Origin: an uncultured Clostridia bacterium
GTDB lineage: Bacteria > Bacillota > Clostridia > Christensenellales > Aristaeellaceae
Assembly (NCBI GenBank): GCA_946615495.1
Contig: CAMOHY010000009.1
Span: 1 to 19,732 of the forward strand
Direction of reading: 5' to 3'
Length of the DNA: 19,732 nt
Shown here: positions 6,961 through 15,394 of the stretch, one piece after another
Layout: each line of letters opens with the position of its first letter
Position numbering within the stretch: position 1 is the first letter of the stretch
Notes under the pieces: model-generated
What the model saw: only the letters and a program-made list of their open reading frames with translations
Told to the model about the DNA's origin: nothing
Databases searched by the model: none
Program-made: the position numbers and the translations under genes

Positions 6961-8997
6961 ATGGATATCAGCAACTACAAGCGGACGATCACCGAACTGG
7001 CTCAGGACCTGGCGAAGCTCGAAGTTTACTCCAAGCAGCTGGAAATGGAAAACACGCAGGTTTCCCTGCACGAGCTGAACGAGCACATCAAGAATGACCG
7101 CTTCAACCTGGCCGTGCTGGGCGAGTTCCGCCGGGGCAAGAGCACCCTGATTAACGCCCTGCTGCGTACCCCTGTGCTTCCCTCCGACATCGTGCCCACC
7201 ACCGCCTCCGTCAACCGCATCACCTACGACCCCCAGCCCAAGGTGAAGGTAGAGTACTTCGACGGCGCCACCAAGGATATCGATATCAGCGAATTATCCG
7301 ATTACGCCACCCAGGAGGGCGAAAAAAACGAGAACGTGCGGGAAATCACCGTGTGGTATCCCACCGTGTACTGCTCCAACAACGTGGATATCTACGACAC
7401 CCCCGGCCTGAACGACACCGAGGAAATGACCAAGGCCACCATGGACGTGATTGACAAAATGGACGTGGCCATCTTCACCCTGAGCGCCAACGTGAACTTT
7501 TCCGCCTCTGAAAGCGAGTTCCTGAGCGAAAAGCTGCTCACCTCCAACGTGGGCCGGGTCATCTTCGTCATCACCCGCATGGGCGAATACACCCCGGAGC
7601 AGCAAAAGCGCATCATCCAGTCCATCCGCAAGGGGCTTGAGGAAAAGGTCATGGTCAAGGCCAGGGACGTTTTCTCCGACAAGCCTGAGGAGCTGGAAGC
7701 TTTCCAGAGGAAGCTGGGCGAAGTGCAGATCTACGGTGTGGACTCCGTGATGGCCCTGCAGGCGCGGAAAAACCACGACATGGAACTGCTGGAAAAGAGC
7801 GGCTACCCCGCCTTTGAACGGGGCATCGACGATCTGCTCACCCGCGAACGGGGCCGCGTGATGCTGGAAAAGCAGACCGGCGCGATCCTGAAAGCCGCTA
7901 ACAACATTTTCAACGTGATTCAAACCCGCATGGTGCCCCTGACCATGGACGAGGACGAATTCAAAACAAGCTGCGCCTCCGCCGAAAAGGAAATCGCCGC
8001 CATTCAGAAGCGCACCAAGCAGGAATTTGACCGGCTGGACGCCGCGTCCCAAACCATCCTGAAGAACGCCACGGAACAGTGGGCCGCCTTCGTGGAGGAA
8101 ATCAAGGGCAAAATTCACGATATTGCCGCAGGCTTGAACGTGGAACGCAAGGATTTAAAACGCAAAGAGAGCCAGGCCTTCACCGAAGAGGTGTGGAAAA
8201 CCGAAATGGCCCCCATGCTGTCCCACGAATTGCAGGTGTACAGCGAAAAGATGCAGAACACCGTCAACGAGGCCATCGGCAAGGAATGCAAGGGCCTGGA
8301 AGCCTACATTGAGGAAGTATCCGCCCACATGGACGAAATCGGCATGACGCTGGCCACCAAAAAGGATAAGACCATTCTGGCCCAGAATGTGGGCGCTGTG
8401 CTGGCCAACTACTTTACCCTGGGCGCCGGCAACGTATACTTCGGCTACAAGACCGCGGGCGTCAAGGGCGCGCTGGTGGGCGGCATCGCCGGCACGGGCC
8501 TCACCGTGGGCAGCATTGCGGCAATCAGCGCCGTCATGGCCACGGTAGGCGCCGTCACCTGGCCGGTGCTGGTGGCTGGCACCCTGCTGGGCTGCTTTAC
8601 CGGCCTGGTCAGCGGCCGGGCCGTGGTGGACCGGGTGTTCTGGAAAACCACGGCGGATAAATTCCGCAAGGACATTGAGGACGCCGCCTGCAAGCAGTTT
8701 GAAACCATCCTGGAGGAAAGCCGCTTTGAGGAAATGCTCCGGGACCACATCACGGGCACCTTCAGCGCCATCAAGGCCGAAATTACCCAAACCACCCTGA
8801 GCTCCACCGACGATTTGAAAGCGGCCCTCCAGTCCACCCGCGAAAACTTCGCCGCCGAAAAGGCGCAGGTGCAGCAGAAGCTGCAAACCTACGAAAGCAT
8901 CCTGGTCAGCCTTTCTTCCATCACCGACCGCACCTCCGATGTGCGCGCCGCCTACAGCCTGGATACCCTTGCCGAAACCGAAAAGGAGGATAAGTAA
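6961..8997 (+). CDS. Bacterial dynamin-like GTPase, membrane-associated
   Basis: A 678-residue large GTPase. The GTPase domain carries G1 GEFRRGKST (54-62), a G2 threonine in PTT (80-82), G3 DTPG (146-149) and a divergent G4 TRMGE (205-209). Long helical, charged segments follow (about 300-460), then a glycine/alanine-rich hydrophobic hairpin (about 498-552) fitting the membrane paddle of bacterial dynamin-like proteins, then another helical stretch that would fold back on the stalk. Family members bind and remodel or fuse membranes; roles in membrane stress and phage tolerance are known for some. The start at 6961 has AGGAGG eight bases upstream. It is followed after one base by the next gene and has its own copy of the shared promoter. 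Subfamily and physiological role are not known. Confidence 0.88.
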   Translation: MDISNYKRTITELAQDLAKLEVYSKQLEMENTQVSLHELNEHIKNDRFNLAVLGEFRRGKSTLINALLRTPVLPSDIVPTTASVNRITYDPQPKVKVEYFDGATKDIDISELSDYATQEGEKNENVREITVWYPTVYCSNNVDIYDTPGLNDTEEMTKATMDVIDKMDVAIFTLSANVNFSASESEFLSEKLLTSNVGRVIFVITRMGEYTPEQQKRIIQSIRKGLEEKVMVKARDVFSDKPEELEAFQRKLGEVQIYGVDSVMALQARKNHDMELLEKSGYPAFERGIDDLLTRERGRVMLEKQTGAILKAANNIFNVIQTRMVPLTMDEDEFKTSCASAEKEIAAIQKRTKQEFDRLDAASQTILKNATEQWAAFVEEIKGKIHDIAAGLNVERKDLKRKESQAFTEEVWKTEMAPMLSHELQVYSEKMQNTVNEAIGKECKGLEAYIEEVSAHMDEIGMTLATKKDKTILAQNVGAVLANYFTLGAGNVYFGYKTAGVKGALVGGIAGTGLTVGSIAAISAVMATVGAVTWPVLVAGTLLGCFTGLVSGRAVVDRVFWKTTADKFRKDIEDAACKQFETILEESRFEEMLRDHITGTFSAIKAEITQTTLSSTDDLKAALQSTRENFAAEKAQVQQKLQTYESILVSLSSITDRTSDVRAAYSLDTLAETEKEDK

Positions 8998-8998
8998 A

Positions 8999-9622
8999 AT
9001 GAAGAACACCGCCGCTTCCATGGAAAACAAAGTGTACGGAAACCTGATGGCCGCCTACAAGAAGCGCCAGCGCACCCGTCTCCTCCTCTCCGCCGCCGTC
9101 ATGGTGCTGGGCTTCATCCTCTGCTCCACCGGCATCGGCGGCATCGCGGGCCTCGCCGCCATGCTTTACCTGATGATGGAAGGCGCAAAAACCTGCGGCA
9201 TGAAGCTGATGCGCTATAAGTCCCTGAAAATGCTGAAAAACAGCGGCAAGCTAAAAGAAGCGATGGAAAGCCTGGCAAACGGCAAAACCCAGCAGCTGGA
9301 CGGCCTCACCTTCGCCTGGAGCCACGATTACTTCTGCACCGGCTACGGCGCCATCTACGAAACCCAGCAAATCGCCTGGATGTTCCCCTTCACGCAGACG
9401 ATCCGTTACTTCTTCATCCCCGTCGTGCGCAATCACTGGTGCAAGATGCTCATGACCGACGGCACCGAGCGCATCGCCTTCTACGGAAAAGCAAAGGACA
9501 AGGAAGCCTTTGAAAAGCTGCTCCGCGGCCTGCGCATGGAAAACCCTCAGCTGCTTATCGGCCACACCCAGGAAAACATGGACCGCTACCAGCTGCGTCA
9601 GACGCTGTCCAAGGCGCAGTAA
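8999..9622 (+). CDS. Small membrane protein coupled to the dynamin-like GTPase
   Basis: A 207-residue protein I do not recognise by name. Basic N-terminus (KKRQRTR, 21-27), then a hydrophobic hairpin at about 28-60, then a cytoplasmic part. The section from about 98 to 185 (DGLTFAWSHDYFCTGYGAIY, then alternating beta-like stretches and a final helix before LLIGHTQENMDRYQ) looks like a small PH-like or similar beta domain; this is a guess from its pattern. The start at 8999 lies one base after the GTPase stop, with AAAGGAGG upstream, so both are translated together. A longer reading frame from 8939 overlaps the GTPase and is rejected. The tight coupling suggests a membrane anchor or regulator for the GTPase. 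Confidence 0.82.
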   Translation: MKNTAASMENKVYGNLMAAYKKRQRTRLLLSAAVMVLGFILCSTGIGGIAGLAAMLYLMMEGAKTCGMKLMRYKSLKMLKNSGKLKEAMESLANGKTQQLDGLTFAWSHDYFCTGYGAIYETQQIAWMFPFTQTIRYFFIPVVRNHWCKMLMTDGTERIAFYGKAKDKEAFEKLLRGLRMENPQLLIGHTQENMDRYQLRQTLSKAQ

Positions 9623-9676
9623 CCAAAGCCCCCATGAAGGATGAAAGACAGGAAGAAAAACGAGATACTAAAATAA

Positions 9677-9720
9677 GAAGCGGGATAGCGTTTCAAGCCA
9701 TCCCGCTTCAGATTTATTTC
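9677..9720 (+). terminator. Intrinsic terminator of the dynamin unit
   Basis: GAAGCGGGAT (9677-9686) pairs with ATCCCGCTTC (9700-9709), with a further GC/GC pair inside the loop. The following AGATTTATTT is a weak T-rich tail. Confidence 0.75.
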
Positions 9721-9734
9721 TGACGTCTTTACCT

Positions 9735-9765
9735 GCCAAGAAAATTATAGTATAATTTTCTTGGC
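9735..9765. repeat. 31-bp perfect palindrome
   Basis: Arms GCCAAGAAAATTATA (9735-9749) and its exact complement (9751-9765) surround one base. It could be an operator, since it contains TATAAT at 9751-9756 with TTTACC 17 bases upstream (9728-9733), which could be a promoter. It could also act as a second terminator, because TTTTCC follows the right arm. Confidence 0.85.
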
Positions 9766-9772
9766 TTTTCCA

Positions 9773-9802
9773 TTGTCAATAATCATGATATTGCTGTATA
9801 TT
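9773..9802 (+). promoter_or_regulatory. Likely promoter of the 385-residue gene
   Basis: TTGTCA (9773-9778), 18 bases, TATATT (9797-9802), with a transcript start near 9808 and the GGGAGG ribosome binding site shortly after. This unit lacks the GGAATCGA-N-TTGCAA motif. Confidence 0.6.
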
Positions 9803-9833
9803 ACTGCGCGATACGGCACGGGAGGTAAAAAAG

Positions 9834-10991
9834 ATGGAGCCAAACGGCGTTGGCATGACGGAATTTATGCTTTCCACGATTTCTTCCAAAACATTGACTT
9901 TGTCGGAGGCTGTCAGGCAGCTGAAGGAAAACGCGTATATGCGCACCATCAAGGAAACCCTGGCCCTGTACTGCGGTATCGGCGCAAAGGATGAAGGAGC
10001 GCTGAAAAAGAGGGTTACGGAGCTGCTGTTGCAAAGCGACCCGGAGGCCAAGCGGGATTCGGTGGAGCGCAAGGTGCGCACCTGGATGAAGGACGACGCG
10101 CAGGCCATTGGAAAGCGGGCGGCCGTTCAATTGGCCTTTGCCCTGCACCTGCTGGTGGAGGATGCGGACCATATGCTGGTGCGCCTGAGCGGGGAGCGGT
10201 TCCATTGGCGCGATCCGGAGGATATCATTTGGGTGTATGGGCTGAACAACCGGCTTTCCTTTCCCCAGGCAAACGATTTGTGCCAGCGGCTGCTTGGCAG
10301 GGCGGGGGCGGCCCAGGGCCGGGAGGAAAGAACGGACGCCATGACGGCCATGGTGAAAAACCGGGTGATGAACCTGAAAACGGAGGACGAATTGGCGGCT
10401 TTCCTGGAGGGCGCCCGCGATGAATTGGGCAAGCTGCACAACACGGCCTACAGCCTGTTTATGGATTTTCTATCCCTGCTGGGCCTGCCTGATCTGAACG
10501 ATTTTTTGGCTGAGGCGCGGGAAATGCCCATCAAGGAAATCGTGGCCACTTATATGTACAATAACTGCATCCCCCGCGCCCACGCCGCCGGAAAGAAGGC
10601 CAAGGAAGCGGACGCCTCCATGCAGTCGGCCATCCAGCGGGATATCCGCCAGAACTGGCCGGATGAGGTGGTGCTTTCCCGCATGATTCACCGGGAAACG
10701 GACGTAACGCGCAAGGTGCTCATTCTGCTTTTCCTGGCCTGCGACGGCGGGGAAAGCGAGTATGGCGATTATTCCGACGATACGCCGGAGGACGTGTTCC
10801 AGGACATGTACGCGCGCATGAACAGCATGCTGTCCGACTGCGGCTTCGCCCCGCTGGATTCCAGAACGTCCTTTGACTGGATGGTGCTTTACTGCATGTG
10901 TACGGATGAAAGCATCTTCATTGACGACACCGTGCAGCGCTTCCTTTCGGAAATTTTTCCGTCCGGGTCCGGGGATGGGGAGGAAACGTGA
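9834..10991 (+). CDS. Uncharacterised soluble protein upstream of the kinase-NACHT gene
   Basis: A 385-residue protein without signal peptide or membrane segments. I do not recognise a named family. Residues 20-145 form the most structured-looking part: a helical region with SVERKVRTWMKDD (76-88), KRAAVQLAFALHLLVEDAD (94-112) and HWRDPEDIIWVYGLNNRLSF (124-143). The order of short helices and a basic segment followed by an amphipathic helix could be a helix-turn-helix or protein-interaction domain; this is inference. The C-terminal half is also helical and ends in an acidic tail. The start at 9834 has GGGAGG eight bases upstream. It has its own promoter and a palindrome upstream, and ends 99 bases before the kinase start, with the kinase promoter motif beginning ten bases after its stop. 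Confidence 0.8.
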   Translation: MEPNGVGMTEFMLSTISSKTLTLSEAVRQLKENAYMRTIKETLALYCGIGAKDEGALKKRVTELLLQSDPEAKRDSVERKVRTWMKDDAQAIGKRAAVQLAFALHLLVEDADHMLVRLSGERFHWRDPEDIIWVYGLNNRLSFPQANDLCQRLLGRAGAAQGREERTDAMTAMVKNRVMNLKTEDELAAFLEGARDELGKLHNTAYSLFMDFLSLLGLPDLNDFLAEAREMPIKEIVATYMYNNCIPRAHAAGKKAKEADASMQSAIQRDIRQNWPDEVVLSRMIHRETDVTRKVLILLFLACDGGESEYGDYSDDTPEDVFQDMYARMNSMLSDCGFAPLDSRTSFDWMVLYCMCTDESIFIDDTVQRFLSEIFPSGSGDGEET

Positions 10992-11000
10992 GCTTTAACC

Positions 11001-11041
11001 GGATTCAATTTGCAATTTTCCCGCGGTGGCTGTGGTATCCT
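11001..11041 (+). promoter_or_regulatory. Shared-motif promoter, copy B (kinase-NACHT unit)
   Basis: GGATTCAA (11001-11008, two mismatches to copy A), one base, TTGCAA (11010-11015), 20 bases, TATCCT (11036-11041) preceded by TGG. The transcript start near 11048 leaves about 43 bases before the start at 11091. Confidence 0.72.
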
Positions 11042-11090
11042 GCTTTCTGTAAGAAGCCACGCAATGTTTGAGCGGGGGAGGGAAGAAAGA

Positions 11091-13979
11091 ATGGACGGCC
11101 GAAAAGCGCTGCCGCCAGGCGCCGTGCTGGATTTTCCGGGCATGCGGTGCGTGGTGGAGGAGGAAGTGGGCCGGGGGTCCAACGCGATTGTTTACCGCGG
11201 CCGGTATGCCGACACCTTTCACGGCGATTTGAGCCATTATGTATTGATTAAGGAATTGTTTCCCCTGCATCCGCGGGACGCCATTTACCGGGATGGGGAA
11301 AACGCCGTGGTATGCGGGCCGGAGGGCAAAGGGCTGTGGGAGGTGCACAAAAGCAGCTTTGAGGCGGGAAACCATGCCCACCTGACGCTGATGGAGGCCT
11401 ACCCCGACCAGATTGGCTCCAACCTGAACACCTATAGGCTGAACAATACGCTGTACACCGTGATGGGTTTAAGCGGCGGCGTCAGCCTGGAAAGCCAGGC
11501 CGCCGGGGAAGCGGCGCAGCTTAGGCCCGTGGCCGTGCGCATGCTCAATATCTTGGACGCCCTGGACGCCTTCCATAGCAACGGGCTGGTTCATTTGGAT
11601 ATCGCGCCGGACAATATCCTGCTGGTGGGCTCCGGCAGCCGGGAAAGGGCGATGCTCATCGATTTCAACAGCTGCGCCGCCGCCAAGGCGTCGGAGCGGG
11701 GCGCGGGCTTTGTTCCCAGCGTGAAGCAGGGCTACACCGCCCCGGAAATCCGGAACGGGAAAACGGAGGAGATCGGGTATCCGTCGGACCTTTATTCCGT
11801 CGCCGCCGTGTTTTTCCGCTTGATCTATGGCAGAGCGCTGACGCCCTTCCAAATGATCCGGAGCCAGCCGCCGGATATATCCCATTGCCGCTGCATGGAG
11901 GGCCTGCCGGATACGGTGGTCAGCTGGACGAGGAAAATTCTGCGCCAGGGGCTGCAAACGCTGCCCAAAAAGCGCTATCAAACCGTGGAGCAGATGCGGA
12001 AGGACTTTGGCGAACTGCTGGACCGCATCGACGGCATCGGCATTACCCACTGGGCCCTGTGGGAAGCGGGGCGCAGAAGCGTGCAGCGGCTGGTGCGGCA
12101 AAACCCGTCTCTGGCCTACGTGGAAAGGGAGGCGGAATTGTATCCCCTCCGGGCGCAGTGGGAAAACGGCGGCGAAACCCTGCCCATGAAGGAATTCATT
12201 CAGGCGCTGCCAAGTATCCAGGATTCCCTGGCGCTGCTCACCGGGCCGGGCGGCATGGGAAAATCCACCGCCCTGCTGCGCGCCGTGCTTACCGCGCCGG
12301 GCGCTTATTCGCCCGCTGGCTGCGTGATGATGTATCTTCCCTTGTCCGGCTGGAAGAATGGGGAGAGGCACTATATCCAGGACCATATCCTGCAGGAGCT
12401 TCGCTTCGACGCCGCCACCCGGACCTTAGAGGACGCCCGCCGCGCCCTTACGGCGCTGCTTCGGGAGCCGAAGGCGGGGGAAGGGCCTATGCTTTTGCTG
12501 CTGGATGGATGGAATGAAGCGCCGGGAGAGCCTGGAGAGCTGATGCAGGAAATTTTGGAGCTGGCGGCGCTGCCGGGCGTAAAAATACTGATGGCCAGCC
12601 GCACGGTTCCTCAGGGGCTGGCTGCCCGCCAGGCCCGCATGGCCCCGCTTACTCAGGAGGATGTGGGCGAAGCGCTGCTGCGCCACGGGCTGCTGACGCC
12701 GGAAAAAAAGGAAATGCAGCGGCTTTTGCAAACGCCCATGATGCTTTCCCTGTTCATTCAAACGGCCCAGGCCCAAAACAGCCAGGTGCTGTGCGAAACG
12801 GAGCAGGAGCTATTGACCAATTACTTGAACGCCCTGTGCGAAAAGGCGGGCCAGGAAAGCGAAAACGCCCGCTTCCGGGCCGAGGCGGCCATTTATCTGG
12901 TGCTGCCCGCCATTGCCCGGAAAATGAAAAAGCAGGGCGGCGCCCTGGACGACCAAATGCTGATGGAGCCTGTGCTCCGCTGCCGGAAGGCGCTGAGCGG
13001 CCGCAGGCTGAACAGGGCCTTTCCAGAATGGATCGGCCATGGGGACGAAATCACCGGCGGGGCGGACATGAGCGGCGACAGCTGGTACGGCATGATCGTG
13101 CAGCAGCTTCTTTGGCGGCAGCTGGGGCTGCTGGTGCGGGACGAGGCGGGAGGCTACCATATCCTGCATCAGATCATTCAGGATGATCTGATCCGGCGGG
13201 ACGCGGCCAACCGCCGCGCCGTGCGTTCGGCCCGCCTTCGCGTGGGAACGGCCGCCGCCGCCGTCGCGGTGTTTTTGCTCGTTTCCTCCGTGGCAGGGTA
13301 TGAAATGTTCGGCAGGCGCAAACCCTACGATGAAGTTATGAGCGAATCGGTGCTGAACGACGCGTGGAGAAAATTCAACAGCTGCAATTTGCAGATAGAA
13401 GCCATGGAGAATTTGCTCAGCGGCCAATTGGAGGCCGCGCCGTGCGCCGACCAGGTGAAGAAAAACGGCGCAAAGGCCCTGCGCACCGTTTTGGTCGCCC
13501 TGGCCGATATGCAAAGCGACGCCAGCCGGGTGATCCCCTGGTCCCAGGCTCCCTTTGATTTTGACCACTGCGCCCAGTTGCTCAGCCTGCCCGCGGCCCA
13601 GGCGGAGGAATACCAGGCCTATATTCAGGGGTATGAGCTGGTGCGCAGGGGCGGGACGGAAACTTCTCCGGAGGATTACGCGAAGGCCCTGCGCCCCGTG
13701 CTGGAGGCGGAGCGGGACATTGCCCAGCTTTTGTGCCAGATCGTGTGCATGCCCCATATGAATTCGGACAATCAGAACCAAACCTGGGTATCCATCAAGG
13801 CGAATATGAGCACGGACCAGCTGCTGGCCTGGAGCCTGAGCTCCATCGCCCAGGCCAGCCAGAGCGAAAAGACCATGAGCGTTCTCATTGACGCGCTGGA
13901 GCTTGCTTACCAGCGCAGGCAGGAGGCAATATCGAACATGAATTTTTCCTTTGTTGAGCTGCCGCCTGCGGCGGCCTGA
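11091..13979 (+). CDS. Transmembrane Ser/Thr kinase fused to a NACHT-like NTPase
   Basis: A 962-residue fusion. Kinase domain (about 15-315): glycine loop VGRGSNAIVYRG (26-37), Lys54 in VLIKE, catalytic HLDIAPDN with Asp170 and Asn174 (Leu replaces the Arg of HRD), metal-binding Asp191 in DFN instead of DFG, and APE (217-219). NTPase domain: Walker A GPGGMGKST (385-393) and Walker B LLLLLDGWNEA (468-477), typical of NACHT/STAND signalling ATPases. A single membrane segment (about 719-737) follows a basic stretch, leaving roughly 220 residues outside the cell. Kinase and NTPase should thus be cytoplasmic. The start at 11091 is supported by GGGGGAGGG and by the promoter, which lies downstream of the longer alternative ATG at 11010. 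A lipoprotein gene follows 41 bases later. Substrate and signal are unknown. Confidence 0.88.
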   Translation: MDGRKALPPGAVLDFPGMRCVVEEEVGRGSNAIVYRGRYADTFHGDLSHYVLIKELFPLHPRDAIYRDGENAVVCGPEGKGLWEVHKSSFEAGNHAHLTLMEAYPDQIGSNLNTYRLNNTLYTVMGLSGGVSLESQAAGEAAQLRPVAVRMLNILDALDAFHSNGLVHLDIAPDNILLVGSGSRERAMLIDFNSCAAAKASERGAGFVPSVKQGYTAPEIRNGKTEEIGYPSDLYSVAAVFFRLIYGRALTPFQMIRSQPPDISHCRCMEGLPDTVVSWTRKILRQGLQTLPKKRYQTVEQMRKDFGELLDRIDGIGITHWALWEAGRRSVQRLVRQNPSLAYVEREAELYPLRAQWENGGETLPMKEFIQALPSIQDSLALLTGPGGMGKSTALLRAVLTAPGAYSPAGCVMMYLPLSGWKNGERHYIQDHILQELRFDAATRTLEDARRALTALLREPKAGEGPMLLLLDGWNEAPGEPGELMQEILELAALPGVKILMASRTVPQGLAARQARMAPLTQEDVGEALLRHGLLTPEKKEMQRLLQTPMMLSLFIQTAQAQNSQVLCETEQELLTNYLNALCEKAGQESENARFRAEAAIYLVLPAIARKMKKQGGALDDQMLMEPVLRCRKALSGRRLNRAFPEWIGHGDEITGGADMSGDSWYGMIVQQLLWRQLGLLVRDEAGGYHILHQIIQDDLIRRDAANRRAVRSARLRVGTAAAAVAVFLLVSSVAGYEMFGRRKPYDEVMSESVLNDAWRKFNSCNLQIEAMENLLSGQLEAAPCADQVKKNGAKALRTVLVALADMQSDASRVIPWSQAPFDFDHCAQLLSLPAAQAEEYQAYIQGYELVRRGGTETSPEDYAKALRPVLEAERDIAQLLCQIVCMPHMNSDNQNQTWVSIKANMSTDQLLAWSLSSIAQASQSEKTMSVLIDALELAYQRRQEAISNMNFSFVELPPAAA

Positions 13980-14020
13980 CCGGCGCGTACCGGCGCGCGT
14001 AAAAGAAAGGGTGGTATAGA

Positions 14021-15154
14021 ATGAAGAAAATCATCAGCCTGCTGCTTGCCGCGCTTTTGCTCCTGCCTCTGGCCGGCTGCCTGGCGGGCGCGGAAAATGC
14101 GCCGCTGGAGGAACTGCTGGCCGATTTTTCCTCCCTGCTGGACAGCCGGGAGCAGCTGTATACGCTGCAAGAGGACCTGTATTCCGCGCTCAAGGCGTTT
14201 TTGGAGGAAAACGATTATCCGTCCCTGCTTCGCGCCCGGCTGGCATGCAGCCGCACCGTTCAGGCCCTGCAGGGCTTTACCGTTCCCCAAATGCAGCTGA
14301 CGGATCAGGCGATTCTGGAATTGATGCGCCGGGGCGTGGAAATAGACGGCCTGGAGGCGGAATTTGATTCCGTGCGCGACAGCCTTTCGGACTTTTTGAC
14401 CGACGCCCGGATGTTTGAAGCGGACCTGTACCGTTCGGTATATCAGACCAGCCTCACCCGCGTTATGGCCCAGCGGCTGGCCGCCAGCCGGGGCCTGATG
14501 GATTGCAGCGCCGCCCATGACCGCTTCGCCGTCAACTATCTGCTGTCGCCTCTGGCGCAGGAAAGCGCCGTCCAGGAATTCTGGCAGGCGCTGGCCGGCC
14601 GCTGGCCCATCATTGGGGCCGGCAGCGAGGGCTGGATTAAAAGCCAGGCGGAGATTGCCGAAAAAACCATCAGCAATCAGGACATGATCTCCCTGGAAAA
14701 TGGAAACTTCGCCCGGCTCGCCAAGGAATTCAGCTTGTACAGCAAGCGCATGGAGGCCGCGTATCAGGAAAAGGACGCTGAGGCGATTCAGGCCGATTTG
14801 AACGTAATTGACGCTCTGCCCGCGGCGGCGCCCCAGCCGGAGGGCTGGCCGGGCTGGGAAAGCGCGGCTTTGGAAATTCAGGCTTTGGATGAAAACGGCC
14901 TGCCCGCTTATTGGACCCGGCGGATAAAGGGCGTTTCCCTGGAAGCGTTCATGGCCTATTGCCGGAAGCTTGAGGCCGCCGGCGGGGAGGAAGCGGCGCT
15001 GGAGGGCAGCGATGAAGCGGGCTGGACGGCAAGCTTTTCCTTTGGAGGAAGCCCCCTTTTGCTCACCTGGACCCCGGACGGCTCGGCGTCCGTCGGCTGC
15101 GACCCCAGAGGGCTTGCGCTAACGGCGGAATGGTACTTGGAGTACCTTCCCTGA
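14021..15154 (+). CDS. Lipoprotein of unknown function, kinase-NACHT partner
   Basis: A 377-residue predicted lipoprotein. The N-terminal hydrophobic segment ends in the lipobox LPLAGC, with Cys20 as the lipidation site. The mature part begins with helical, acidic stretches (about 28-150), likely forming a coiled or helical-bundle domain, and ends in a more beta-like region (about 290-377) with DENGLPAYWTRR and SASVGCDPRG. I recognise no enzyme motif. The start follows AAAGGGTG at 14021. It lies 41 bases after the kinase-NACHT gene and before the same terminator, so both should be one transcript. Since the kinase has an extracytoplasmic domain, this surface protein could be its ligand-binding partner or modulator (inference). 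Confidence 0.85.
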   Translation: MKKIISLLLAALLLLPLAGCLAGAENAPLEELLADFSSLLDSREQLYTLQEDLYSALKAFLEENDYPSLLRARLACSRTVQALQGFTVPQMQLTDQAILELMRRGVEIDGLEAEFDSVRDSLSDFLTDARMFEADLYRSVYQTSLTRVMAQRLAASRGLMDCSAAHDRFAVNYLLSPLAQESAVQEFWQALAGRWPIIGAGSEGWIKSQAEIAEKTISNQDMISLENGNFARLAKEFSLYSKRMEAAYQEKDAEAIQADLNVIDALPAAAPQPEGWPGWESAALEIQALDENGLPAYWTRRIKGVSLEAFMAYCRKLEAAGGEEAALEGSDEAGWTASFSFGGSPLLLTWTPDGSASVGCDPRGLALTAEWYLEYLP

Positions 15155-15181
15155 AATGTTTTAAAGCGAATGAAAAATAAA

Positions 15182-15204
15182 AATCTTCTTTTATCCGGAA
15201 GATT
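15182..15204 (+). other. Small hairpin after the lipoprotein gene
   Basis: AATCTTC (15182-15188) and GAAGATT (15198-15204) can pair around nine bases. There is no T-tract after it; the true terminator is the next hairpin. It may protect the mRNA 3' end. Confidence 0.4.
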
Positions 15205-15216
15205 ATAAAAAGTCTG

Positions 15217-15255
15217 AGGCATTTTGCATGGTTAACGTGCAAAATGTCTTTTTTT
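15217..15255 (+). terminator. Intrinsic terminator of the kinase-lipoprotein unit
   Basis: GGCATTTTGCA (15218-15228) pairs with TGCAAAATGTC (15238-15248; one G-T pair) around nine bases. Seven T follow (15249-15255). Confidence 0.9.
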
Positions 15256-15272
15256 GAACCCCAAATCACAGC

Positions 15273-15313
15273 GGAACCGATTTGCAATTTTCTTTCCGCG
15301 CGGGGTGTATGCT
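15273..15313 (+). promoter_or_regulatory. Shared-motif promoter, copy C
   Basis: GGAACCGA (15273-15280), one base, TTGCAA (15282-15287), 20 bases, TATGCT (15308-15313). The transcript start is near 15320, after the preceding terminator and about 75 bases before the start at 15395. Confidence 0.75.
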
Positions 15314-15394
15314 TGCTTTGTCAAAAGGGAGCGGGAGGAAACCGAAAGCCCACCGTCCGCCCTGGCTGCGAAGTTCAAAGAAGGAGCTGATTTT

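Noticed and set aside
11010..11090. Longer kinase start at 11010
   Set aside because: This ATG lies inside the promoter motif, upstream of the predicted transcript start; the GGGGGAGGG site supports 11091.
13961..13997. GC-rich hairpin (GCCGCC-TGC-GGCGGC) and a direct CCGGCGCG repeat at the end of the kinase gene
   Set aside because: No T-tract follows, the next gene starts at once and the sequence is of low complexity; not a terminator.
15254..15394. Longer start of the DUF697-like gene at 15254
   Set aside because: It lies at the preceding terminator and before the promoter copy C; the start at 15395 has a good ribosome binding site.
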